NCBI RefSeq assembly: GCF_001262505.1
Contig: NZ_KQ410726.1
Coordinates: forward strand, 248,001-312,000
Direction: 5' to 3'
Source of the DNA: Shinella sp. SUS2
Lineage (GTDB): Bacteria > Pseudomonadota > Alphaproteobacteria > Rhizobiales > Rhizobiaceae
DNA length: 64,000 nt
Shown here piece by piece: positions 34,374 through 42,641 of the stretch. The number at the start of each line of letters is the position of its first letter. The first letter of the stretch is position 1. The position numbers were made by a program, and so were the translations under genes. The notes beneath the pieces were generated by a model, which saw only the letters and a program-made list of their open reading frames with translations, ran no database searches and was not told where the DNA came from.

Positions 34374-36467
34374 TCACATCTTCCCCGCCACCTTGATCGC
34401 GAAGGCATATTCGAAGGCGATTTCCTCCAGGCGCTGGAAGCGGCCCGAGGCGCCGCCGTGGCCGGCGCCCATATTGGTCTTGAGGAGGATCGGTTCGCCG
34501 CCGGTGGTCTTTTCGCGCAGCCGGGCGACCCATTTGGTCGGCTCCCAATAGGTGACGCGCGGGTCGGTGAGGCCGGAGAGCGCGAGGATGGCGGGGTAGG
34601 CCTTGGCCTCCACGTTGTCGTAGGGCGAGTAGCTGGCCATCAACTGGTAGAAGTCCTTGCTCTCGATCGGGTTGCCCCATTCGGGCCATTCCGGCGGGGT
34701 GAGCGGCAAGGTGTCGTCCAGCATGGTGTTGAGCACGTCGACGAAGGGCACGGCGGCGATGATGCCGCCGAACTTTTCCGGCGCCATGTTGGCGATCGCG
34801 CCCATCAGCATGCCGCCGGCCGAGCCGCCCTCGGCGACGATGTTCGCGTAGGACGTGAACTTCTCCTGATTCAGATAGTCGGCTGCGGCGACGAAGTCTT
34901 TGAAGGTGTTGGTCTTCTTGTCCATCTTGCCGTTTTCGTACCAGGCGAAACCCTTGTCCTTGCCGCCGCGGATATGGGCGATGGCATAGACGAAGCCACG
35001 GTCGACCAGCGACAGGCAATTGGTGTTGAAGGACGCCGGGATGGTGATGCCGTAGGCGCCGTAGCCGTAGAGCAGGCAGGGTGCGGAACCGTCGAGGGGC
35101 GTGTCCTTGCGGTAGAGCAGGGTGACCGGCACCGTCTCGCCATCCCAGGCGGGGGCGAAGACGCGGCGGGTGACATAGTCGTCGATCGTGTGGCCGGAGG
35201 GCACTTCCTGCGTCTTCAGAAGCGTGCGCTCGCGCGTCGCCATGTTGTAGTCGAAGAGCTGCGAGGGCGTCGTCATCGAGGAATAGGAGAAGCGGATGAC
35301 GTCGGTGTCGTATTCCGCCGCGCCCGAAAGGCCGAGCGAATAGGCTTCTTCCGCGAAGGCGATGGCGTGTTCCTCGCCCGTCGCGCGGTCGCGCACGACG
35401 ATGCGCGGCAGGCCTTCATGGCGCTCCAGCCAGACGAGGTGGCGGGCAAAGGCCATGTGGTTGAGGATCAGCGTGCCCGGGCGATGCGGCACGACCTCCG
35501 TCCAGTTCTCGCGGCCCGGCGCCGTCACCGGCGTTTGGCAGATCTTGAAGTCCTTGGCGCCGTCGGCATTGGTAAGGATGTAGAAGACGTCGCCGCCTTC
35601 CGTCATCGAATATTCAAGGCCCACTTGGCGCGGAGCGACGAGGACCGGGGTCGCAAGTAGGTCCTTGGTGGAGAGCAGGCGGTATTCGCTCGTCTCGTGG
35701 TCGTGGATGTCGATGTAGATGAAGTCGTCGATCAGCGAGCCGCCGACCGACATGAAGAAGCCGGCATCCTTCTCCTCATAGACGAGGCGGTCGTTTTCCT
35801 GCCGCTCCCCGAGGATGTGGTGGAAGATTTTCGACGGACGGTGGTTCTCGTCGAGCGCGGTGTAGAAGAAGCTCTTCGCATCCGGCGCCCAGACGCCGTC
35901 GCCGCCGGTATTGACGAGGTCGTCGCCGCGGTCCTCGCCGGTCGCAAGGTCGCGCACCTTCAGCGTGAAGTATTCCGAGCCCTTGTCGTCATAGCCCCAG
36001 ATGCCGAGCGAGTGGTCGGTGGAATGGCCGATGCCGGCAAGGCGGAAGTACTGCTTGCCCGCCGCCTCCTTGTCACCGTCGAGCAGGATGGTGCGTTCGC
36101 CGCCGTCGCGCGGTTCGCGGAAGTAACGCGGCTGCTCGCCGCCGGTGACATAGGCGGTGCCATAGGCGAAGGGGCCGTCCTTGACGGGCACCGAGCTGTC
36201 GTCCTCCTTGATACGGCCGCGCATCTCGGCAAACAGGGTCTTCTGCAGCGCCTCGGTGTCGGCCATCGCAGCCGTCATATAGGCGTTCTCCGCCTCCAGA
36301 TGCGTGCGGATCTCCGGCTGGAGGATCGAGGGGTCCTTGAACATCGCCTGCCAGTTCTCGTCGCGGAACCAGGCGTAGTCGTCGGTGCGGGTGATGCCGT
36401 GGCGGGTATCGGAGACCGGCTTCTTGGCGGCGACGGGGGCGGCGGGCAGATTTTTGAAGACGGGCAA
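34374..36467 (-). CDS. ptrB: Oligopeptidase B (S9A serine peptidase)
   Basis: A 697-residue prolyl-oligopeptidase-family enzyme that cleaves short peptides after basic residues. An N-terminal seven-bladed propeller precedes the alpha/beta-hydrolase domain. The catalytic serine is in AEGGSAGGMLMGAIANMAPE; the aspartate is in LSGLTDPRVTYWEPTKWVA and the histidine in MGAGHGGASGRF. Conserved blocks DTRHGITRTDDYAWFRDENW and LLYGYGAYGITIPASFNTNC support oligopeptidase B. No signal peptide, so cytoplasmic. It is separated by 27 bp from the repeat copy at its 3' side. Confidence 0.93.
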   Translation of the reverse strand: MPVFKNLPAAPVAAKKPVSDTRHGITRTDDYAWFRDENWQAMFKDPSILQPEIRTHLEAENAYMTAAMADTEALQKTLFAEMRGRIKEDDSSVPVKDGPFAYGTAYVTGGEQPRYFREPRDGGERTILLDGDKEAAGKQYFRLAGIGHSTDHSLGIWGYDDKGSEYFTLKVRDLATGEDRGDDLVNTGGDGVWAPDAKSFFYTALDENHRPSKIFHHILGERQENDRLVYEEKDAGFFMSVGGSLIDDFIYIDIHDHETSEYRLLSTKDLLATPVLVAPRQVGLEYSMTEGGDVFYILTNADGAKDFKICQTPVTAPGRENWTEVVPHRPGTLILNHMAFARHLVWLERHEGLPRIVVRDRATGEEHAIAFAEEAYSLGLSGAAEYDTDVIRFSYSSMTTPSQLFDYNMATRERTLLKTQEVPSGHTIDDYVTRRVFAPAWDGETVPVTLLYRKDTPLDGSAPCLLYGYGAYGITIPASFNTNCLSLVDRGFVYAIAHIRGGKDKGFAWYENGKMDKKTNTFKDFVAAADYLNQEKFTSYANIVAEGGSAGGMLMGAIANMAPEKFGGIIAAVPFVDVLNTMLDDTLPLTPPEWPEWGNPIESKDFYQLMASYSPYDNVEAKAYPAILALSGLTDPRVTYWEPTKWVARLREKTTGGEPILLKTNMGAGHGGASGRFQRLEEIAFEYAFAIKVAGKM

Positions 36468-36535
36468 GATTTCACTCCGGCAAATCGGTAGGCGGGATCA
36501 GAGAGATAGAGAGCCCTGCGGCCTGCATCAAGCGT

Positions 36536-36970
36536 TCAGCCCGCCCGACGGGCGAAAAGCCGGTCGTGCAACACCATGCCGGCCACCATGCAGGCAACGA
36601 AGAGGAGAGGTTCCGGCCGGCCGAGCGAAAGGGCGGCCAGCGCCGGGCCGGGGCAGAAGCCGCCGAGCCCCCAGCCGAGGCCGAACAGCGCCGAGCCGAG
36701 GATGAGCCTCCGGTCGACGGGGTGGGTATCGGGCAGGTGGAGGCCGTCCGAGAAGGCCGGGCGCGGCAGGCGGCGGATGAGGGCGAGGCCGAGCGCCATG
36801 ACGGCGACGGCGCCGCCGAGCACGAAGGCAAGGCTCGGATCCCAGTCGCCAGCAAGGTCGAGGAAGCCCTGCACGCGCGCCGGGTCCAGCATGCCGGACA
36901 GGGCAAGGCCGAGGCCGAAGAGCGCGCCGCAGGCGAGCGCCGACAGGATTTGCGGGACGGGGCGGGTCAC
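36536..36970 (-). CDS. YedE/YeeE-family sulfur-compound transporter, second half
   Basis: A 144-residue membrane protein with about four hydrophobic segments and the motif GWGLGGFCPGPALAALSLG, typical of YeeE/YedE (Sul_transp) proteins that move thiosulfate or related sulfur compounds. It starts at GTG 36970, overlapping the stop of the upstream half in GTGA, so the two are translationally coupled. Full-length YeeE proteins carry both halves in one chain; here they are two subunits, as in the BigR-regulated operons of Agrobacterium and Xylella. Confidence 0.88.
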   Translation of the reverse strand: MTRPVPQILSALACGALFGLGLALSGMLDPARVQGFLDLAGDWDPSLAFVLGGAVAVMALGLALIRRLPRPAFSDGLHLPDTHPVDRRLILGSALFGLGWGLGGFCPGPALAALSLGRPEPLLFVACMVAGMVLHDRLFARRAG

Positions 36971-37377
36971 AGGCCGAAACTCCGCAGGAGCGCGACGGCG
37001 AAAACGCCGGCAACGAGGAAGCTGGCGACGGCGGCGAAGGAGCGCGGCGAAAGCCGGGCAAGGCCGACGACGCCATGACCGCTGGTGCAGCCGGAGCCCA
37101 TGCGCGTGCCGAAGCCGACAAGGAGGCCCGCCGCGGCGATGAGCGGCAACGGGGCGGCGATGGTAACGGCCGGCCAGCCGCCGGCAAAGCCGCGATAGAG
37201 GATGGGGCCGAGGAGGAGGCCGGCGACGAAGGCGGCGTTGACCGCGACGTTGCTCCCCTGGGTGAGCCGGCCGAGGATGCCGCTGATGCCGGCGACCCGG
37301 CCGTTGAGGGCGAGCAGCAGCGCGGCGGCAAGGCCGATCAGCATGCCGCCGAGAAGGGAGGGGAGGTAGTCGATCAT
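36967..37377 (-). CDS. YeeE-family sulfur-compound transporter, first half
   Basis: A 136-residue membrane protein (four predicted segments) with the family motif GSGCTSGHGVVGLARLSPRS, whose cysteine is the conserved sulfur-relay residue in YeeE-type transporters. It overlaps the ArsR-type regulator in ATGA upstream and the YedE half in GTGA downstream, giving a tightly coupled three-gene operon. In relatives the pair works with persulfide or sulfite metabolism; the usual Blh sulfur dioxygenase gene is absent here. Confidence 0.88.
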   Translation of the reverse strand: MIDYLPSLLGGMLIGLAAALLLALNGRVAGISGILGRLTQGSNVAVNAAFVAGLLLGPILYRGFAGGWPAVTIAAPLPLIAAAGLLVGFGTRMGSGCTSGHGVVGLARLSPRSFAAVASFLVAGVFAVALLRSFGL

Positions 37378-37682
37378 GGATTGTCCTCGTCCGTACAGAA
37401 GATCGTGTAGAGCGCGCCGACGAGCCTTGCGGCCTTTTCGGCGGTGAGGCGGTAGAAGATCTGCTTGCCTTCCCGGCGGGTCTCGACGATGCCGGCCTCA
37501 CGCAGGACGTTGAGCTGTTGGGAGAGCGTCGGCTGGTGGATGCCGATCCGGCGTTCGAGGCCGCCGACGGAGAATTCGCCCTCGGCGAGGGTGCAGACCA
37601 GCATCAGCCGGGCCGGATGGGCGAGCGTCTTCAGGAGGCCGGCGACCTCGGCCGCCCGCGCCTCCATGGCCTGCGGCGGCAT
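37374..37682 (-). CDS. ArsR-family sulfide-responsive regulator (BigR/SqrR-like)
   Basis: A 102-residue winged-helix repressor. The recognition region is GIHQPTLSQQLNVLREAGIV with wing TRREGKQIFYRL. Two cysteines, C30 (RLMLVCTLAEGEFSVG) and C96 (YTIFCTDEDNP), occupy the positions that form the redox disulfide or tetrasulfide in BigR/SqrR. The ATG at 37682 (AAGG upstream) is preferred because the earlier in-frame start lies inside the operator. It is the first gene of the YeeE/YedE operon and should autoregulate through the inverted repeat at 37747-37779. Confidence 0.87.
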   Translation of the reverse strand: MPPQAMEARAAEVAGLLKTLAHPARLMLVCTLAEGEFSVGGLERRIGIHQPTLSQQLNVLREAGIVETRREGKQIFYRLTAEKAARLVGALYTIFCTDEDNP

Positions 37683-37746
37683 TGTCGCCTTGCCGCCGGG
37701 CGGTGTCGTCACGCTCAAGGGGCACGTCCTTCCAGCCGTTGCTTTC

Positions 37747-37779
37747 AACATTATACACTTTCATATAATGTATAATGTT
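37747..37779. promoter_or_regulatory. Operator of the BigR-like regulator
   Basis: A perfect 10-bp inverted repeat AACATTATAC (37747-37756) and GTATAATGTT (37770-37779), 13-bp spacer. An alternative nested pair ACATTATA (37748-37755) and TATAATGT (37764-37771) uses a third half-site. It lies 65 bp upstream of the regulator's ATG in an AT-rich patch that would also contain the -10 element. Confidence 0.8.
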
Positions 37780-37815
37780 TATTGGCAAGCGGGACTGTGA
37801 CGGTGCGACGGTTTG

Positions 37816-38943
37816 TCAGCCGGGCAGGCTGCGCCGGGCCTTGCGCTTGGCGGGGCGCAGCTCGTCGGCGATAGTCATGCCGATGATGGACAGAGGCAGC
37901 GCCAGCATGGCGCCGGCCGCGCCCCACATCCAGGTCCAGAAGATGATGGCGGTGAAGATGATGAAAGCGTTGACCTCCAGCCGCTTGCCCATCACGGCCG
38001 GCATGATGAGGTTTTCCATGGCAAGGTGCACGACGAAGAAGGCGAGCGCCGGCAGGAGGCCCATCATCAGCGTCTCGTGGGTGAGCAGGCCGGCGGTGGC
38101 GAGCGCGATGGTCATCAGCGTCACGCCGAGGAAGGGCACGAAGGAGGAGAGGAAGGCAAAGAGCCCCCAGAGCACGGGCATGGCGAGCCCGCCGCCCCAG
38201 GTGATGAGCGCGGTGACGACGCCGAGCGCGCCGTAGACCAGCGCGGCGGTGGCGAAATAATAGCCGAGCGCGCTGTCGATTGCGTTCATTACGCGGATGG
38301 CGGCAAGCCGCTGGCCGCGGCGCGGGAAGGCCATGATCAGCATCTGGCGCAGTTTCAGCCGGGCCGAGAGGAAGAGCACCAGCGCGGCGAAGAAGATCAT
38401 GCCCTGCAGGAGGGCGGGGGTGAGGCTGGCCGAGAGGATGCCGAGGATGCTGCCGGTGTTTTCCAGCACCTTTTCCATCGACATCTGGCCGCTCTCGAAG
38501 GTCTGCGGGCTGATGTTCAGCCAGCCGAGGCGGGAGAACAGCGGTGTGATGCGGTCATAGGCCCCGCGCACCAGATCGGGGGCGTTTGCGGCAAGCTGCG
38601 TGATCGGATCGGCAAGCATGCCGGCGATGAAGAAGACGCCCACCCCGAAGGCGCCGGCCAGCAGCAGCGCGGTCGGGAGCGGCGGAATGCCGAGATCGGT
38701 CAGCTTTTCCGCGGCCACGCCGAAGATCAGGCCGGTGACGACCGCCAGCGACAGCGGAATGAGGATCGGCGCCATGAGATAGACGACGGCCATGGCCATG
38801 ATGACGAAGATGCCGATGGCTGCCCAGGCCGCGGCGATGTCCAGCCCGTAGCGGTGTGGCGCATCCTGCGAAAGGTCCATTTCCATGTCGAGGCTGCCCC
38901 GCAGGAGCCGCCGTTCCGCCGGTTTTCCCGAAATGTCGTGCAT
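37816..38943 (-). CDS. AI-2E family transporter (PerM/TqsA-like)
   Basis: A 375-residue membrane protein of the AI-2E/UPF0118 family. About eight hydrophobic segments are visible, grouped as in family members: IGIFVIMAMAVVYLMAPILI near residues 40-60 and the family signature LWGLFAFLSSFVPFLGVTLM and NAFIIFTAIIFWTWMWGAAG near the C-terminus. Members include putative autoinducer-2 exporters and Na+/H+ antiporters; the substrate is not predictable. The ATG at 38943 gives MHDISGKPAERR. No LuxS or Lsr genes are in the window. Confidence 0.87.
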   Translation of the reverse strand: MHDISGKPAERRLLRGSLDMEMDLSQDAPHRYGLDIAAAWAAIGIFVIMAMAVVYLMAPILIPLSLAVVTGLIFGVAAEKLTDLGIPPLPTALLLAGAFGVGVFFIAGMLADPITQLAANAPDLVRGAYDRITPLFSRLGWLNISPQTFESGQMSMEKVLENTGSILGILSASLTPALLQGMIFFAALVLFLSARLKLRQMLIMAFPRRGQRLAAIRVMNAIDSALGYYFATAALVYGALGVVTALITWGGGLAMPVLWGLFAFLSSFVPFLGVTLMTIALATAGLLTHETLMMGLLPALAFFVVHLAMENLIMPAVMGKRLEVNAFIIFTAIIFWTWMWGAAGAMLALPLSIIGMTIADELRPAKRKARRSLPG

Positions 38944-39054
38944 GGCATAGCCTCTCTTTGGCGCCAAAAACGCGCGAAGCGTGCGGAAGTTCCGCCGCTT
39001 GTGGCCTGAAACCTGCGGTGGGTTGCCAGCGCCGCGAAATCGACATATTGCCCG

Positions 39055-39069
39055 TTAACCCCGAATTAA
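39055..39069. promoter_or_regulatory. CtrA box upstream of the DUF930 gene
   Basis: TTAA-CCCCGAA-TTAA, the full TTAA-N7-TTAA consensus for the cell-cycle regulator CtrA. It lies 38 bp before the chosen start at 39107, a location from which CtrA could activate or repress. Confidence 0.6.
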
Positions 39070-39106
39070 GGTGTCGGTAATGACGCCACGAAGAGGAGGC
39101 CGACAG

Positions 39107-39517
39107 TTGAAACGGCAGGCAGGCGGGCTTTTTATCGCCCTTTGCACTCTGGCGCTCGCGCCGCTCTGTTCATCCCCCGCGCTGGCGATCGATGCCCGCG
39201 TGCGCAGCCAGCTTCAGAAGCTGACGCCGGAAGAGCGGCTGGAGCAGCGCTGCGACATCGAGGCGATGGACAAGATCAGCGGCGACAAGGGCGGCTTTCG
39301 CCCGGACAAGGTGATCGCCTATGCCTTCGGCGATCCCAAGCTCGACGGTACCACGATCAAGACGAAGGGCGCCGTCTTCCGCAGCGGTGGCGAATGGTAT
39401 CGCCTGTCCTACAAATGCGAGGCGAGCGCCGACCGGCTGGAGGTCAATGCCTTCAAGTACCGCATCGGCGACGTGGTGCCGCACGAGGACTGGGCCGCGC
39501 ATTATCTCTACGATTGA
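39107..39517 (+). CDS. DUF930 exported protein
   Basis: A 136-residue envelope protein with a signal peptide (MKRQAGGLFIALCTLALAPL, then CSSPALA). The mature part matches DUF930: RVRSQLQKLTPEERLEQRCD, IEAMDKISGDKGGFRPDKVI and the C-terminal half with a second Cys (YKCEASADRLEVNAFKYRIG). The TTG at 39107 is chosen because AGAGGAGG lies seven bases upstream; ATG at 39080 and GTG at 39071 would add 9-12 non-conserved residues before the signal peptide. A CtrA box precedes it, so cell-cycle control is plausible. The family has no defined function. Confidence 0.83.
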   Translation: MKRQAGGLFIALCTLALAPLCSSPALAIDARVRSQLQKLTPEERLEQRCDIEAMDKISGDKGGFRPDKVIAYAFGDPKLDGTTIKTKGAVFRSGGEWYRLSYKCEASADRLEVNAFKYRIGDVVPHEDWAAHYLYD

Positions 39518-39549
39518 GGCCGTGGGGCGTCTTATAGCGACGCCCGATA

Positions 39550-39579
39550 CCACCCTCCGCCCAGCAGGGCAGAGGGTGG
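39550..39579 (+). terminator. Hairpin after the DUF930 gene
   Basis: CCACCCTC-C-GCCC-AGCA-GGGC-A-GAGGGTGG, 12 base pairs with one internal mismatch, 33 bp after the stop. It lies between convergent genes; no T-run follows. Confidence 0.5.
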
Positions 39580-39612
39580 ATGCTCCAACCCTCCACCTTG
39601 GCGCGCGTCGGC

Positions 39613-40566
39613 TCAGGCCGAGAGCTTGAGGCCAATGCCCCAGGGATCGACGAGCGAGACTGTGTCGCCCTCGCGCGTCGTCGCGATCGACAATTCCTCC
39701 AGCTTTTTCAGTGCCGTTTCCAGCTTCGCCGGATCGTTGAAGCGGATCGTGTAGTCGGAAAGGCCCGTCATGCCCGTCTGGCGCTTCGGCTGGCCACGGG
39801 AGTTCCACACATTGGCGGCGACATGGTGGTGGTACTTGCCCGTCGCGAAGAAGCTGGCGCCGGGATAGCTCGCCATGATGTCGAGGCCGAGCACATCGCG
39901 GAAGAAGGCATCCGCCTCCGGGATGTCGGAGACCTGGAGATGGATGTGGCCGATCGCCGTGCCGTTTTCCTGGCCCGTCCAGCCGTCCTTCGGCGCTTCG
40001 TCATAAAGAGCCTGCAGGTCGAGCCGGTTCGTCGCCATCTTGACCTTGCCGTCGGGCACATAGGTCCATTCGGCGCGGTCGCGGTCGCGATAGATCTCGA
40101 TGCCGTTGCCTTCCGGATCGTCGAGATAGATCGCCTCGCTGACGAGATGGTCGGAAGCGCCGGTGAGCGGCACGTTGTTGTGCGCCGCATGGGCGAGCCA
40201 GCGGCCGAGTTCCCGGCGGTTGGGCACCAGGAAGGCGGTGTGGAAGAGGCCCGGCGCATTGCGCGGCGCGCGCGCGGCGTTGCTGCCCGTCGTCAGCGTC
40301 AGGAGCGGCCGGCCGGCAACGCCGAGCGTTTCGCCAGAAGCCGATGTGTCCAGCACCGAAAGCCCCATCACCTTCTGGTAGAAGGCCGAGAGCATCGGCA
40401 GGTCGATCACCGTCAGGTGCGAATGATCGACGAAGGCCGGCATGTCGATGGCGTGGCTGTTCGTATCGTTCATCGGGGCGGTCTCCGCGCGGCTGGGGCC
40501 GGCCCTGGTGGCGGCGATGCCCGCGGCGGCGGCGCCGAGGAATGTCCGTCTGTCGAGGTCCGTCAT
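39613..40566 (-). CDS. VOC-family dioxygenase-like protein with Tat signal
   Basis: A 317-residue protein with two vicinal-oxygen-chelate modules, extradiol-dioxygenase-like (CatE type). Metal-ligand candidates are H in FVDHSHLTVIDLP, H in IGHIHLQVSDIPEADAFFRD and E in the IEIYRDR block and HHHVAANVWN. The first 27 residues carry a twin-arginine signal (MTDLDRRTFLGAAAAGIAAT), so export of a folded metalloenzyme is predicted; this is unusual because most VOC dioxygenases are cytoplasmic. The ATG at 40566 was chosen for the signal. Substrate unknown. Confidence 0.82.
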   Translation of the reverse strand: MTDLDRRTFLGAAAAGIAATRAGPSRAETAPMNDTNSHAIDMPAFVDHSHLTVIDLPMLSAFYQKVMGLSVLDTSASGETLGVAGRPLLTLTTGSNAARAPRNAPGLFHTAFLVPNRRELGRWLAHAAHNNVPLTGASDHLVSEAIYLDDPEGNGIEIYRDRDRAEWTYVPDGKVKMATNRLDLQALYDEAPKDGWTGQENGTAIGHIHLQVSDIPEADAFFRDVLGLDIMASYPGASFFATGKYHHHVAANVWNSRGQPKRQTGMTGLSDYTIRFNDPAKLETALKKLEELSIATTREGDTVSLVDPWGIGLKLSA

Positions 40567-40700
40567 GGTTTTATCCCTGTTTCGGTTTCCCCTGGAAACC
40601 GTTCTGTCGTGGGGGAATATGGCGGAGCGGCGGCGTTCACGAAAGGTGGTGTTTCGGCGATTTACTGTCAATGCAGCGTTGACGGTGCCGGTTCGGGAAC

Positions 40701-40714
40701 TTGATTCCGATCAA
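40701..40714. promoter_or_regulatory. FNR/FixK box upstream of the dksA-like gene
   Basis: TTGAT-TCCG-ATCAA, a perfect anaerobox. Its centre is 70 bp before the dksA-like ATG, and 141 bp before the VOC gene on the other strand, so the dksA-like gene is the likelier target of FixK/FnrN under low oxygen. Confidence 0.72.
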
Positions 40715-40777
40715 TGTCGTTTCTCAGGCGCGATGCCATTTTCAGTGCATGATCGCAGATGAAAGGAGATCGGTACC

Positions 40778-41101
40778 GTGACGGACCTGGCGCAGTACAA
40801 GGACATTCTGGAGGCCCGCAAGCGCGAGCTCTACAGCCGCCTGAACAGGATCGAGAAGGATCTCGACACGCTGAAGAGCGGCGACAGCGCCGACCGAGCC
40901 ATCGAGCGGGAGAACGACGAGGTGCTGGAGGAATTCGGCACGACCGGTCTCAAGGAACTGGGCGCCATCGACGCCGCGCTCGACCGCATCGCCGCCGGCA
41001 CCTTCGGACGGTGTGCCAAGTGCGGTGCGCCGATCTCCGCGGCCCGCCTCGCCGCCGTGCCCCATGCCGCGCTCTGCGAGGAGTGCATCGCGCAGCAATA
41101 G
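40778..41101 (+). CDS. TraR/DksA-family zinc-finger protein
   Basis: A 107-residue DksA/TraR C4-type protein. The coiled-coil part (YKDILEARKRELYSRLNRIE and EIDAALDRIAAGTFG-like GAIDAALDRIAAGTFGRC) is followed by a zinc finger with C-x2-C ... C-x2-C (RCAKCGAPI and CEECIAQQ). DksA proteins bind the RNA polymerase secondary channel and tune transcription with ppGpp; short rhizobial versions are thought to be specialised. A perfect FNR/FixK box lies upstream, so it may link low oxygen to transcriptional control. Confidence 0.88.
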   Translation: MTDLAQYKDILEARKRELYSRLNRIEKDLDTLKSGDSADRAIERENDEVLEEFGTTGLKELGAIDAALDRIAAGTFGRCAKCGAPISAARLAAVPHAALCEECIAQQ

Positions 41102-41238
41102 CGCTTGCCGCGGGAGGGGTCTCGGGTTTGGGTCGAGCATTCGTCTCACGCGGCAAACTTTTGTGATCCGGCCACACTCTTGCCCCTCGCTTCCAAACGC
41201 GCCACCTTGTCTTCATAGACAAGGCAGGATCGGCCGTG

Positions 41239-41895
41239 ATGGAGATCAAGGGCGTCAAATGGAACTATGATCGGGGCGAGGTGATCGCCGACGGCATCGT
41301 GCATGGTGTCGGCGTCGTGCTCGCGCTGATCGGCGTGACGGCGCTGATCTTCTATGCCACCGTCTGGGCGACGAGCGGGCAACTGGCGGCCGCCTGGGTT
41401 TACGGCGTCGGGCTCGTCGCTGCGCTCGCCACCTCCTTCGCCTACAATCTCTGGCCGGTCTCGACGGTCAAATGGCACCTGCGCCGCTTCGACCATGCCG
41501 CGATCTTCGTGCTGATCGCCGCCACCTATACGCCCTTCCTGCAGCGCGGCATCGACGAGCCGCTGCTCGCCGGCATGCTCGTCGGCATCTGGCTGATGGC
41601 GGCGGCGGGCGTGGCGCTGAAATTCCTCCTGCCAGGCCGCTACGACCGGCTGGCGATCCTCATCTATCTCGCCATGGGCTGGAGCGGTGTGCTTGCCGCC
41701 GGGCCGCTGACGACACACCTCTCCACCGCCACGCTGACGCTCATCGTTGCCGGCGGCGTGCTCTATTCGGTGGGTGTCATCTTCCATGTCTGGGAGAAGC
41801 TGCGCTTCCAGAACGCCATCTGGCACGGCTTCGTCGTCGCCGCGGCCGCCGTGCATTATTCGGCAGTGCTGACCAGCGTCGTTTCGGGTGTCTGA
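41239..41895 (+). CDS. trhA: Hemolysin III family membrane protein (TrhA)
   Basis: A 218-residue seven-segment membrane protein of the hemolysin III/AdipoR-related (PAQR, CREST) family. Conserved H and D residues are in ADGIVHGVGVVLALIG, WHLRRFDHAAIFVLIAATYT and IFHVWEKLRFQNAIWHGFVV. Bacterial members (YqfA/TrhA) influence membrane-lipid homeostasis and are thought to be hydrolases. The ATG at 41239 gives the shortest start; a GTG three bases earlier is possible. It is followed by an oppositely oriented exported protein. Confidence 0.87.
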   Translation: MEIKGVKWNYDRGEVIADGIVHGVGVVLALIGVTALIFYATVWATSGQLAAAWVYGVGLVAALATSFAYNLWPVSTVKWHLRRFDHAAIFVLIAATYTPFLQRGIDEPLLAGMLVGIWLMAAAGVALKFLLPGRYDRLAILIYLAMGWSGVLAAGPLTTHLSTATLTLIVAGGVLYSVGVIFHVWEKLRFQNAIWHGFVVAAAAVHYSAVLTSVVSGV

Positions 41896-41910
41896 CGGCG
41901 TGTTTCGCCG

Positions 41911-42411
41911 CTATTGCGCCGGCGGGGCGGTGCCCTGTGCGCTCGTGCAGCCCTCGGCCGGCCGCAGCGATTTCACCAGCTTGCCGATGAGCGGCGACAT
42001 CTCCGCCTTCATCGATTGCGGATATTCCAGCACGAAGGAGGCGGCCGCCTCGTCGCACAGCGCGATGATCCGGTGATAGAGGATGGAATCGACAAGCGTG
42101 CCGGAAAGGCTTGCCCAGCCGGCCGCCTGCCGTTCATAGCTGAGATCCCAGCCCTCGCGCAGATAGGCCATGCGCCGGCTGGCGACCTCGTCCGCGAACG
42201 ACCCGATCACCAGATGGTTCGCCCAGACGGAGAGCTTGGCCTCGCCATTGGCATAGGTCCGCCCGTCGCCATTGTCGGCCTCCTGCACGAGCGTGAAGCC
42301 GGGCGGGACGTCCACCGCAAAACCGAAGCGGGCGTTGGCATAGGGCTCCCAGCCCTGGGCGAAGGCGGCGGCGGGGAGGGTGAAGAAAAGAAGGAAGAGA
42401 AAACGTTGCAC
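41911..42411 (-). CDS. Exported hypothetical protein
   Basis: A 166-residue protein with a strong signal peptide (MQRFLFLLFFTLPAAAFAQG). The mature chain begins WEPYANARFGFAVDVPPGFT, the pattern of a periplasmic beta-rich domain that recurs in rhizobial proteins of unknown function, and includes two cysteines (IIALCDEAAAS; PAEGCTSAQG). It is convergent with trhA (15 bp between stops). Upstream, 230 bp separate it from the acetyltransferase at 42642, and both promoters must lie there; no clear motif is seen except the hairpin CCTCCTG-TATGG-CAGGAGG at 42606-42624. Confidence 0.72.
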   Translation of the reverse strand: MQRFLFLLFFTLPAAAFAQGWEPYANARFGFAVDVPPGFTLVQEADNGDGRTYANGEAKLSVWANHLVIGSFADEVASRRMAYLREGWDLSYERQAAGWASLSGTLVDSILYHRIIALCDEAAASFVLEYPQSMKAEMSPLIGKLVKSLRPAEGCTSAQGTAPPAQ

Positions 42412-42641
42412 GATGGGCTACTCGTTGATGGCGTCCCCTGGGGAACGGACAAAGGCGGGCGTTTCTTCACCCTTCAAGCGCTGCTGAAATCCGCGAAGCG
42501 ATTCCGTTTCAAGGAATTGTGCAGCGCTTTTAAACTGTTACAGCATCCTTCGCGCGTCAAGTTTGCGGCGCCGCGCCACAAAGCAGGCTGGACAGCTTTC
42601 CCGCTCCTCCTGTATGGCAGGAGGCAAAACCGGGGGGAACC

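Noticed and set aside
42606..42624. Hairpin CCTCCTG-TATGG-CAGGAGG upstream of the PAT-like gene
   Set aside because: It contains an AGGAGG arm and could mask a ribosome site, but another purine stretch closer to the ATG seems the actual site.
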